In this document: positions 57,468-64,000 of the stretch, piece by piece
Position numbering within the stretch: the first letter of the stretch is position 1
Layout of the letters: each line of letters begins with the position of its first letter
The notes under the pieces: generated by a model
The model's database searches: none
The model's input: only the letters and a program-made list of their open reading frames with translations
Told to the model about the DNA's origin: nothing
Assembly (NCBI RefSeq): GCF_900091725.1
Contig: NZ_FMBW01000057.1
Coordinates: forward strand, 1 to 64,000
Reading direction: 5' to 3'
Origin: Streptomyces sp. DvalAA-43
GTDB taxonomy: Bacteria > Actinomycetota > Actinomycetes > Streptomycetales > Streptomycetaceae
Length of the DNA stretch: 64,000 bases
Translations under genes and position numbers: made by a program

Positions 57468-60400
57468 TCAGCGCAGACGCTGGCTGATGACCTTCGAGAC
57501 ACCGTCGCCCTGCATCGAGACGCCGTACAGCGCGTCGGCGACCTCCATCGTCCGCTTCTGGTGCGTGATCACGATGAGCTGCGAGCTCTCCTGGAGCTCC
57601 TCCATGATCCGGATCAGCCGCTGCAGATTGGTGTCGTCGAGCGCCGCCTCGACCTCGTCCATCACATAGAACGGGCTCGGCCGGGCCTTGAAGATGGAGA
57701 CCAGCAACGCCACCGCCGTGAGCGAGCGTTCGCCGCCGGACAGCAGCGAGAGCCGCTTGACCTTCTTGCCGGGCGGCCGCGCCTCGACGTCCACACCGGT
57801 CGCGAGCATGTTGTCCGGGTCGGTCAGGACGAGCCGGCCCTCGCCGCCCGGGAAGAGCCGCGAGAAGACGCCCTCGAACTCGCGGGCCGTGTCCCGGTAC
57901 GCCTCCGTGAACACCTGCTCGACCCGCTGGTCGACCTCCTTGATGACCTGTATCAGGTCGGCCCGGGTCTTCTTCAGGTCTTCGAGCTGCTCGGAGAGGA
58001 ACTTGTGCCGCTCCTCCAGCGCCGAGAACTCCTCCAGGGCGAGCGGATTCACCTTCCCGAGTTGCTGGTACGCCCGTTCGGCCGACTTCAGCCGCTTCTC
58101 CTGCTCGGCCCTGACGAACGGCGTCGGCTGGTTGCGCGGATGCTCCGGGTCCGACGGCAGCTCCTCGCCCTCCGCGGCCGGTGACGGCGGTACGGGCTGG
58201 TCGGGGCCGTACTCGTCGACCAGCCCGGCGGGCTCGACGCCCAGCTCCTCCAGCGCCTTCGTCTCCAGCTGCTCCATCCGCAGCCGCTTCTCGGCACCGA
58301 GCACCTCGCCGCGGTGGACGGAGTCGGTGAGCTTGTCCAGCTCGCCCTTGAGGTCGCGGCCCCGGCCACGCTCGGCCGCCAGCTCCCGTTCCCGCTCCGC
58401 CTTCGCCGCCTCGGCCACCACCCGCTCCCGCTCGGCCCGTACGACGGACACCTCGACGTGTGCGAGCAGCTGACGGGCGCCGGAGGCGACGGCGGAGGCC
58501 ACCGCCGCCTCGTGCCGCAGCCGGGCCCGGCGCCGCTCGGCGCGGGCACGGGCCTCCCGTTCGGCACGGGCGCCCCGGTCGAGGGAGTCCGCCCGGCCCG
58601 CGAGCGCCTTGACCCGCTCCTCGTGGGTACGCAGCTGGAGACGGGCCTCCATCTCGGTCTGGCGGGCGTTGGCACCGTCGGCGGCGAGCCGGTCCCGCAC
58701 GGAGGTGTCCGGCTCCTCCTCGACCGGCGTCTCCTCGGCGACGAGCAGCCGCTCGGCCAGCTCCTCCGCCTCCTCGGCCGCCCGGTCGAGGGCCTCCTGG
58801 GCACGGGCGGCCGACGCCGTCATCCGCTCGGCCTCGCCCGCCGCGCCACGGGCCTGCCCGGCCAGCCGCCCCAGCTGCTGGGAGACCCCGGACTTCTCCC
58901 GCTCGGCGGCCCGGCGCCGCTCACCCAGCTCCTCGACCAGCCCGGCCACGGCCCGGCGCCGCTCCCCCGAGAGCCGCTGCGCCTCGCTCAACCCGGCACA
59001 CCGCACGGCCAGTTCCTCCAGCTGGGCGGCGGCCTCGTCGACCGAGGCCTGTACTTCGAGGAGGCTCGGCGCCCCGGCGGAACCGCCGTGCGCGAAGTGG
59101 GCCGAGAGGATGTCCCCCTCGGCGGTCACGGCCGTCAGCTCCGGGCGCGCGGCGACGAGGTCCTCGGCGTCCTCCAGGGTGCCGACGACCACCATGTCCC
59201 GCACCAGCCTGCGTACGGCGCCCATCAGTTCGACGGGCCCGCGGACGAGATCGGCCACGGCGGGCGGCCCTTCGGCGGACCCCCCGCCCACGGCGACGGC
59301 CGCGACACGGACCGGCACGAGCGGCCCGTCCGCCTCGCCCGGCCCCTGCACCTGTCCGGGTACGTGCACGGCGGACGCGTCGGTACCGCCGGCACCGGCA
59401 TCAGCACCGGCCACACCGGAAGCAGCACCGCCGGCCGCCCCCGCACCATGGGCGCCCCCCTGATCGGGGACCCCGCCCCGCGCCCCGCCGAGCAGCAGCG
59501 CGGCCCGTCCCGCGTCCTGCTTGCGCAGCAGCCGGATCGCTTCCGCCGCCGTGGCCGGGTCCGTCACCGCGACCGCGTCCGCCGCCGCGCCCAGGGCCGC
59601 CGCCACCGCCACCTCGTGCCCCGGCGCCACGGTCAGGAGTTCCGCGGCGGGACCGAGCAGGCCCGACAGCCTCTCCTGCGCCCCGAGCAGCGCGCCCGTG
59701 CCGTCCTTGCGGCGCAGGCCGAGGGCCAGCGCCTCATGGCGGGCCGCGACCGCGGCCCGCTTCCGCTCCGCGGCGGTGGCCGCCTCCCGGGCCGCGGAGA
59801 GCGCCGACTCCGCCTCCGCGAGCTCCCGCTTGGCGGCATCGTGCTGCTCGCCGAGCTCCTGATCACCGGCGTCCAGGCCCTCGACCTCGGCCTTGAGCTC
59901 TTCGTACTCCTCCTGGGCGGCGACCGCCCGCTCCCGCGCCTCGTCCCGGGAGGCGGCCAGCCGGTCGATCTCGGCCTGCGCCGAACCGGCCCGGCTGCGG
60001 GCCGCGTTGACCTGGCCGTTCAGCCGGGCGAGCCCTTCGCGGCGGTCCGCGATGGCGCGGGCGGCGTCCTTCAGCCTGCGCTCCTCTGCCGCCAACTCCC
60101 GTTCCAGGTCGGCGCGGTGGGCCGAGGTGTCCTCCAGCGCGTGCTCCGCGGCCTCCAGCGCCGCCGCCAGCTCCGCCTCCTGCTCACGGATCCGGGCCGC
60201 CTCCCGCTCCATGTCCTCGGGATCGCGGCCCCGCCGCTCCTCCTCCGGCGGGGCGGAGGCGCTCTTCACCCGGGCGTCGGCCAGCGAGATCGTGCCGCGC
60301 ACCCGCTCGGCCAGCTGGGACAGCTCGTACCAGGTCTGCTGGGCGCGCTGGAGCCGCGGCGCCAGCCGCCGTACCTCGTCCTCCAGCTCCGCCTCGCTCG

Positions 60401-61199
60401 CGAGGGCCGCCCTCAGTTCCGCCTCCGCCGCCTCCCGGCGCTGCTTGAGCGCCGCCTCGTCGGCGATCTCGCTGCGCAGCGCCGTGCGCAGCCGCACCAG
60501 GTCGTCGGCGAGCAGCCGCAGCCTGGCGTCGCGCAGATCGGCCTGGATGACGGCGGCCCGGCGCGCCACGGCGGCCTGTCGGCCGAGCGGTTTCAGCTGG
60601 CGCCGCAGTTCGTCGGTGAGGTCCTGGACGCGGGCGAGGTTGGCGCCCATCGCGTCCAGCTTCCGCAGCGCCTTCTCCTTCCGCTTGCGGTGCTTGAGCA
60701 CACCCGCGGCTTCCTCGATGAACGCGCGACGACCCATCGGATCGGCGTGGAGCACCGAGTCGAGCTGGCCCTGGCCGACGATGACATGCATCTCGCGGCC
60801 GATACCGGAATCCGAGAGGAGTTCCTGGATGTCCAGGAGACGGCAGGTGTCGCCATTGATCTGGTACTCGCTGCCGCCATTGCGGAACATGATCCGAGTG
60901 ATCGTCACTTCGGCGTACTCGATGGGCAGTGCGCCATCGGAATTGTCGATGGTGAGCGATACTTCGGCCCTGCCGAGCGGCGGCCGCCCGGTGGTTCCGG
61001 CGAAGATCACGTCTTCCATCTTGCCGCCGCGCAGGGATTTGGCGCCCTGTTCCCCCATGACCCAGGAGAGCGCGTCCACCACATTGGACTTGCCGGACCC
61101 ATTGGGGCCCACGACGCAGGTGATGCCGGGTTCGAACCGCAGCGTCGTGGCGGAGGCGAACGATTTGAAACCACGCAGGGTCAGGGCCTTGAGGTGCAC
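57468..61199 (-). CDS. smc: Chromosome segregation protein SMC
   Basis: 1243-residue condensin subunit. Head motifs are Walker A VVGPNGSGKSNVVDALSWVM at the N-terminus, and signature LLSGGERSLTAVALLVSIFK plus Walker B PFYVMDEVEAALDDTN at the C-terminus. Two long coiled coils (about 165-500 and 690-1030) flank the hinge. The hinge holds a Gly/Ala-rich insert of about 70 residues (from GGARGGVPDQGG to VAAVAVGGG) that looks disordered, which explains a length above the usual 1180 or so. The start at 61199 is canonical (MHLKALTLRGFKSFA). ScpA/ScpB are not in the window. Confidence 0.96.
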   Translation of the reverse strand: MHLKALTLRGFKSFASATTLRFEPGITCVVGPNGSGKSNVVDALSWVMGEQGAKSLRGGKMEDVIFAGTTGRPPLGRAEVSLTIDNSDGALPIEYAEVTITRIMFRNGGSEYQINGDTCRLLDIQELLSDSGIGREMHVIVGQGQLDSVLHADPMGRRAFIEEAAGVLKHRKRKEKALRKLDAMGANLARVQDLTDELRRQLKPLGRQAAVARRAAVIQADLRDARLRLLADDLVRLRTALRSEIADEAALKQRREAAEAELRAALASEAELEDEVRRLAPRLQRAQQTWYELSQLAERVRGTISLADARVKSASAPPEEERRGRDPEDMEREAARIREQEAELAAALEAAEHALEDTSAHRADLERELAAEERRLKDAARAIADRREGLARLNGQVNAARSRAGSAQAEIDRLAASRDEARERAVAAQEEYEELKAEVEGLDAGDQELGEQHDAAKRELAEAESALSAAREAATAAERKRAAVAARHEALALGLRRKDGTGALLGAQERLSGLLGPAAELLTVAPGHEVAVAAALGAAADAVAVTDPATAAEAIRLLRKQDAGRAALLLGGARGGVPDQGGAHGAGAAGGAASGVAGADAGAGGTDASAVHVPGQVQGPGEADGPLVPVRVAAVAVGGGSAEGPPAVADLVRGPVELMGAVRRLVRDMVVVGTLEDAEDLVAARPELTAVTAEGDILSAHFAHGGSAGAPSLLEVQASVDEAAAQLEELAVRCAGLSEAQRLSGERRRAVAGLVEELGERRRAAEREKSGVSQQLGRLAGQARGAAGEAERMTASAARAQEALDRAAEEAEELAERLLVAEETPVEEEPDTSVRDRLAADGANARQTEMEARLQLRTHEERVKALAGRADSLDRGARAEREARARAERRRARLRHEAAVASAVASGARQLLAHVEVSVVRAERERVVAEAAKAERERELAAERGRGRDLKGELDKLTDSVHRGEVLGAEKRLRMEQLETKALEELGVEPAGLVDEYGPDQPVPPSPAAEGEELPSDPEHPRNQPTPFVRAEQEKRLKSAERAYQQLGKVNPLALEEFSALEERHKFLSEQLEDLKKTRADLIQVIKEVDQRVEQVFTEAYRDTAREFEGVFSRLFPGGEGRLVLTDPDNMLATGVDVEARPPGKKVKRLSLLSGGERSLTAVALLVSIFKARPSPFYVMDEVEAALDDTNLQRLIRIMEELQESSQLIVITHQKRTMEVADALYGVSMQGDGVSKVISQRLR

Positions 61200-61326
61200 G
61201 CCGCCGGACTCTACCTTTCGCTCTCGGTTTCGCTGATGAAGGTGCAGGGCACATCAGACGTTAAGGGAAGGGGCGTATGCCGGGGGCGGCTGCCGCACAG
61301 GTCCGGGCGGAAAAGGATCGCGGGCG

Positions 61327-61359
61327 GGAAAAGAAAGAAGGGACGCCGAAGCGCCCCTT
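61327..61359 (-). terminator. Intrinsic terminator with TTCG loop and T-rich tail, upstream of smc
   Basis: On minus, AAGGGGCGC-TTCG-GCGTCCCTT (61359-61338) is followed by CTTTCTTTT, a textbook intrinsic terminator with a UUCG tetraloop and one mismatched pair. It lies 178 bases after the stop of the 70-residue protein gene and 128 bases before smc. It either ends that gene's transcript, ends a short RNA made within 61360-61536, or attenuates smc. The 337-base gap contains no coding frame I can support. Confidence 0.75.
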
Positions 61360-61407
61360 GTAAATCTTGTGCGGTGTTACGCACGGTGGTACTGGTGCAG
61401 CTGCGCA

Positions 61408-61446
61408 TGACGGATCAAGGACATGTCACGAGAGTGACAGATCAAG
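61408..61446. promoter_or_regulatory. Palindrome flanked by direct repeats upstream of smc
   Basis: TGTCAC-GAGA-GTGACA (61424-61439) is a perfect 16-bp palindrome. The 12-mers tgacggatcaag (61408-61419) and tgacagatcaag (61435-61446) repeat with one difference at a 27-base distance. On minus both give TTGATC, a possible -35 element. This looks like an operator and promoter region, but no clear -10 was found. Confidence 0.4.
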
Positions 61447-61536
61447 AGTAGTGATCTTCAATGATCCGGCGACGATCCGGGCGATGTTCTCGGACGGCTG
61501 ACGCGTACGACTCGACCGGCCCCTGGGGGCCATCGG

Positions 61537-61749
61537 TCAGGTAAGCGCCGGCTCCGCCTGAGGTACGTCGATGTCGATGCTGTCGAGCAGCGACTCTTGG
61601 TGCTGGGCGGCGGCGTTCAGCGCGTCGTTCTCGTCCTGAATCCGTACGAGCTCGGATTCGAGATCCTGGACGCGCTGCTGGAGCCGTCGCATCTCGGCGA
61701 GGAGTCGCGGGTCGGAACCGCCGACGTAACCGAGAAGCGCCTTTGCCAT
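61537..61749 (-). CDS. Small coiled-coil protein of unknown function next to smc
   Basis: 70-residue protein. MAKALLGYVGGSDPRLLAEM is followed by a heptad-patterned helix (RRLQQRVQDLESELVRIQDE, residues 21-44) and an acidic tail ending VPQAEPALT. I recall similar short proteins in other Streptomyces but no function. The ATG at 61749 follows AGGA (GAGGACCATCC spacing). It has good codon bias for its size and a structured leader upstream. Its place between acylphosphatase and smc, on the smc strand, invites a chromosome-related role, but the terminator between them argues for separate transcription. Confidence 0.8.
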   Translation of the reverse strand: MAKALLGYVGGSDPRLLAEMRRLQQRVQDLESELVRIQDENDALNAAAQHQESLLDSIDIDVPQAEPALT

Positions 61750-61782
61750 GATGGATGGTCCTCCACACTGAGTGACCGACCG

Positions 61783-61885
61783 ATGCGGTGTGGGTCGTGA
61801 GGGAATCGCACCCGCGGTGCTCGGCAGCGCTCTGTCGTCACTGCTGTTCTGCTGCCAAACAGCTCTGCCAAACAGCTAAGGTGCG
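61783..61885 (-). other. Structured, tRNA-like stretch in the leader of the coiled-coil gene
   Basis: On minus, GGG-TGCGATT-CCC (61813-61801) imitates a tRNA T-arm with one base off (U55 to G). TTAGCTGTTTGGCAGAGC (61879-61862) resembles a D-arm, and GGCAGC/GCTGCC can form a stem between them. The acceptor arms do not pair, and the D-arm-like part overlaps a 13-bp tandem duplication. So this is not a functional tRNA. It could be a decayed tRNA or a regulatory leader. The rest of the 439-base gap up to acyP (61750-62188) holds TTGACC on minus (61924-61919) and nothing else I can call. Confidence 0.3.
61852..61877 (+). repeat. 13-bp perfect tandem duplication
   Basis: ctgccaaacagct occurs twice without spacing (61852-61864 and 61865-61877). 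It lies within the tRNA-like leader stretch and can be explained by a recent slippage event. Confidence 0.8.
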
Positions 61886-62188
61886 CGGGGATTTCAGCGT
61901 CTCACCAAAAACTTTGACGGTCAACACGATCACGCCCTGTAGAGACGGGCAGCCCGGGGGCGCGCGGCTTGACGATCATGCGGCGCGACTCTCCTGCGGG
62001 GCCCTGAGGGGCGTGGAGATCATCCTTACTGCCGCAGCCTGGCACGCCAACCGAATCTTGGCAACCACCCGGACATTCCGCAGGTCATTTCATGTGTACG
62101 CAGATGAGCACCCCGCCGGGTGACCCTTCGCCGTATTTCGAACACGGTCCGAACACAGCCCGCTTCGCACCCCCGGAAGAGACCCGGA

Positions 62189-62470
62189 TCAGCGGATCGC
62201 GAATCCCTCGTAACCACCGCGCGGGGTGTCCCATATCTCAGTGACTCCGTCGACACGGCCGGGTGTGTCGTCCGAGCGCAGCCAGTCCAGCAGACGGTGG
62301 CAATCCTCACGCCGCCCCTCGGCCACGACCTGCACCCTGCCGTCGTCGAGATTGAGCGCGAAGCCGGTGAGACCGCCGATCTCCAGTGCGTTCGCCCTGG
62401 TGAACCAGCGGAAGCCGACTTGCTGCACTCGGCCGCGTACCCAAGCGGTGAGCCGTACATCTTCGTTCAT
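62189..62470 (-). CDS. acyP: Acylphosphatase
   Basis: 93-residue acylphosphatase, hydrolysing carboxyl-phosphate bonds. The phosphate-cradle motif is WVRGRVQQVGFRWFTR with catalytic Arg21, and the catalytic Asn is in GFALNLDDGRVQVVAEG. Further match: PGRVDGVTEIWDTPRGGYEGFAIR at the C-terminus. ATG 62470 is used. It lies upstream of the small coiled-coil gene and smc on the same strand; an acyP-smc neighbourhood is common in actinobacteria. The partner substrate in the cell is unknown. Confidence 0.93.
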   Translation of the reverse strand: MNEDVRLTAWVRGRVQQVGFRWFTRANALEIGGLTGFALNLDDGRVQVVAEGRREDCHRLLDWLRSDDTPGRVDGVTEIWDTPRGGYEGFAIR

Positions 62471-62615
62471 GCCCGCACGCTAACCGGCCGATCGGCCTTG
62501 GAGCACATCCGGCCGTGGGGCCATGGCGTACAGTCCCGACGCAATGGCCTCACTCCAACGGGTGAATCGTGTTGACGCCGGAACCGGCGTCCAGACCGTC
62601 AGAAGGGCTCAGCAG

Positions 62616-63527
62616 ATGGGACGCCATCGACGCTCCGCCACCGTTCCGGCCGCTGAGGACCACGCGGCCGGGGACACGGACCTGAAGCACGGCGGGCACC
62701 GCAGGAAGCGGTCCGGGGCACCGGTCCGTACGGGACTGGTCGGCGTCTCCGCGGCCCTTGCCGTGGGAGCCGTCGCGGTGGCCTCCGGCCTGGTGCCCGG
62801 TGGCGACACCTTCACGGTCGGCGGGGGCGGCAGCGACCGGGTGCGTGCAGAGGGCACCCCGGATCTGCTGACCCAGGGCGGCTCCACCGCCCCGCCCGAC
62901 CGTGGTACCGAGTCCGCCGGCCGCGGCACCGGACGCGCCGGAGGCCCGACTGCGGAATCCCCCTCCGGGTCCCCCGCGTCCGCCCGCTCCAAGGCGTCCC
63001 GGGACACCGGGCGGCCGAAACCGTCCCCGGCCGCGCCGTCGGACTCCGCCTCGGCCGGTACCGGGAAGAGCACCGCCCCCGCCGCCCGGAAGCCGTCGGC
63101 CGCACCGAAGACCTCCGCGCCCGCCACCCGCAGCGCCACGGCCCCGGCCGGCTCCTCCGTCCAGTCCGCCGTGCTCGCTCTGGTCAACCAGGAGCGCGCG
63201 AAGGCCGGCTGCACCCCCTTGACCGCCAGCCCCTCGCTCGCCTCGCTCGCCCAGGACTTCAGCGAGGACATGGCCGCGCGCGGCTTCTTCGACCACACCG
63301 ACCCCGACGGCCGGACGCCCTGGGACCGCGCCTCCAAGGCCGGCGTACAGGGCCTCGCCGCCGAGAACATAGCCCGCGGCCAGGCCACCGCACAGGCCGT
63401 GATGGACTCCTGGATGAACAGCGACGGCCACCGGGCGAACATCCTCAACTGCGACTACCGCACACTCGGCGTCGGTGTGCACTACGGCTCCGACGGCCCC
63501 TGGTGGACTCAGGACTTCGGCTTCTGA
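62616..63527 (+). CDS. Secreted or cell-surface CAP (SCP/PR-1) domain protein
   Basis: 303-residue protein. A basic N-terminus (MGRHRRSATVP to KHGGHRRKRSG) leads to a membrane/signal helix (TGLVGVSAALAVGAVAVASG), a disordered Ser/Pro/Thr/Lys linker of about 110 residues, and the CAP domain (about 185-303): LALVNQERAKAGCTPLTASP, GFFDHTDPDGRTPWDRA, AAENIARGQATAQAVMDSWM and GHRANILNCDYRTLGVGVHY. The His/Glu cleft residues (H in FFDHT, E in AAENI, H in DGHRAN) are present. ATG 62616 has AAGGG upstream. Function is unknown; bacterial CAP proteins are often wall-associated. Confidence 0.88.
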   Translation: MGRHRRSATVPAAEDHAAGDTDLKHGGHRRKRSGAPVRTGLVGVSAALAVGAVAVASGLVPGGDTFTVGGGGSDRVRAEGTPDLLTQGGSTAPPDRGTESAGRGTGRAGGPTAESPSGSPASARSKASRDTGRPKPSPAAPSDSASAGTGKSTAPAARKPSAAPKTSAPATRSATAPAGSSVQSAVLALVNQERAKAGCTPLTASPSLASLAQDFSEDMAARGFFDHTDPDGRTPWDRASKAGVQGLAAENIARGQATAQAVMDSWMNSDGHRANILNCDYRTLGVGVHYGSDGPWWTQDFGF

Positions 63528-63541
63528 CCCACACCCGGCCC

Positions 63542-63581
63542 AGCGCTCACCCACCGAAAGCGCACTCCGGCGGTGAGCGCT
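63542..63581 (+). terminator. Hairpin after the CAP-domain gene
   Basis: agcgctcacc (63542-63551) pairs exactly with ggtgagcgct (63572-63581) across a 20-base loop, 15 bases after the CAP gene stop. It lies immediately before the -10-like TACGCT of the next gene. Confidence 0.6.
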
Positions 63582-63603
63582 GTGCGGGCGTACGCTGCTC
63601 GGT

Positions 63604-63999
63604 ATGGACGAGAAGACCCGTCTGGACGCGCTCGCCTTCGATGTGTTCTCCAGACAGTGCCCCTCACGCGGCACGCTGGAGCATGTCACCGGGCGCTGGG
63701 GCAGCCTGACGCTGGGCGCACTGTACGAAGGCGGCTTCCGCTTCAACGAGTTGCGTCGCCGGGTCGACGGGGTGAGCGAGAAGATGCTCTCCCAGACGCT
63801 CCACGCCCTGGAGCGGGACGGCCTGGTCCACCGCGAGGCCCAGCCGACCAATCCGCCGCGCGTCGACTACGAGCTGACGCCCCTGGGCCGACAGGTCGCC
63901 GAACGACTGCTCGCGCTGATCCAGCTCGTCGAGGGCCGGATGCCCGAGGTGCTCCGGGCCCGCGAGCACTACGACGCGACGCATCCGACAGGCTCTTAG
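63604..63999 (+). CDS. HxlR family transcriptional regulator
   Basis: 131-residue winged-helix regulator. It contains CPSRGTLEHVTGRWGSLTLG, RFNELRRRVDGVSEKMLSQT, LHALERDGLVHREAQPTNPP and RVDYELTPLGRQVAERLLAL, the standard HxlR layout with an N-terminal Cys (CPSRGT) that in some members senses redox or electrophiles. The ATG at 63604 lies seven bases after TACGCT, suggesting a leaderless mRNA. The stop is TAG at 63997-63999, one base from the right edge. HxlR genes usually control a divergent or adjacent enzyme gene, which here would lie outside the window. Confidence 0.92.
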   Translation: MDEKTRLDALAFDVFSRQCPSRGTLEHVTGRWGSLTLGALYEGGFRFNELRRRVDGVSEKMLSQTLHALERDGLVHREAQPTNPPRVDYELTPLGRQVAERLLALIQLVEGRMPEVLRAREHYDATHPTGS

Positions 64000-64000
64000 A

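Noticed and set aside
58314..61451. A 1045-codon open frame on plus, antisense to smc
   Set aside because: Its Arg/Gly/Leu-rich composition mirrors smc codon positions. No start signal or domain was seen, and smc is certain.
61783..61885. A functional tRNA gene on minus
   Set aside because: The T-arm and D-arm resemble a tRNA, but the acceptor strands do not pair and the anticodon arm cannot be drawn, so it is listed only as tRNA-like.

Overview
The window is high-GC actinobacterial chromosome and almost certainly Streptomyces. It encodes the sporulation sigma factor WhiG and the developmental regulator NsdA. It also has a cluster of type I signal peptidases between rplS and a Nudix gene, GTG/TTG starts, TAGRRT-like -10 boxes and a GlcP-type glucose permease next to smc. 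The order smc, glcP, LLM oxidoreductase, ftsY, nsdA, amtB-glnK-glnD, ffh, ftsH, proS, rpsP-KH-rimM-trmD-rplS, sip genes matches, as I recall it, the SCO5577-SCO5600 region of S. coelicolor. This is core chromosome. I see no insertion sequence, prophage, CRISPR array, rRNA gene or intact tRNA gene.

Left part (1-17,100): a decayed SAM-methyltransferase fragment; a two-component system followed by a secreted serine hydrolase; a polyamine/GABA module (binding lipoprotein and aminoaldehyde dehydrogenase on minus, divergent from an Lrp/AsnC regulator and a class III aminotransferase on plus); an ABC ATPase with an overlapping membrane partner; a LOG-family protein; an SRPBCC protein; and a three-gene ABC importer. 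The importer is assigned to thiamine because its leader carries a TPP riboswitch.

Middle part (17,100-38,500): housekeeping genes, mostly on minus. The order is rlmN, then rpsB-tsf-pyrH-frr-cdsA, an M23-type secreted protein facing a TetR gene, whiG, dprA-comM-yraN, DUF2469, Nudix, then five (not four) tandem signal peptidase genes, rplS-trmD-rimM-KH-rpsP and a small HExxH protein. The extra signal peptidase is a diverged copy of sipY, with a degenerate 3' end of sipX still attached upstream.

Right part (38,500-64,000): proS, a methyltransferase, ftsH, ffh, the nitrogen module amtB-glnK-glnD with GlnR-type boxes upstream, nsdA, a small PrimPol-like protein, ftsY, an NCS1 permease, an LLM oxidoreductase, glcP, smc, a 70-residue coiled-coil protein, acylphosphatase, a CAP-domain secreted protein and an HxlR regulator. 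ffh, ftsY and the signal peptidases together provide co-translational targeting and signal-peptide removal. rpsB, tsf, frr, rpsP, rimM, trmD, rplS and rlmN serve the ribosome and decoding.

The least explained pieces are the sip expansion, two pairs of DnaA-box-like 9-mers with identical 18-bp spacing, the structured tRNA-like leader of the coiled-coil gene, a UUCG-loop terminator upstream of smc, and several palindromes at promoters.
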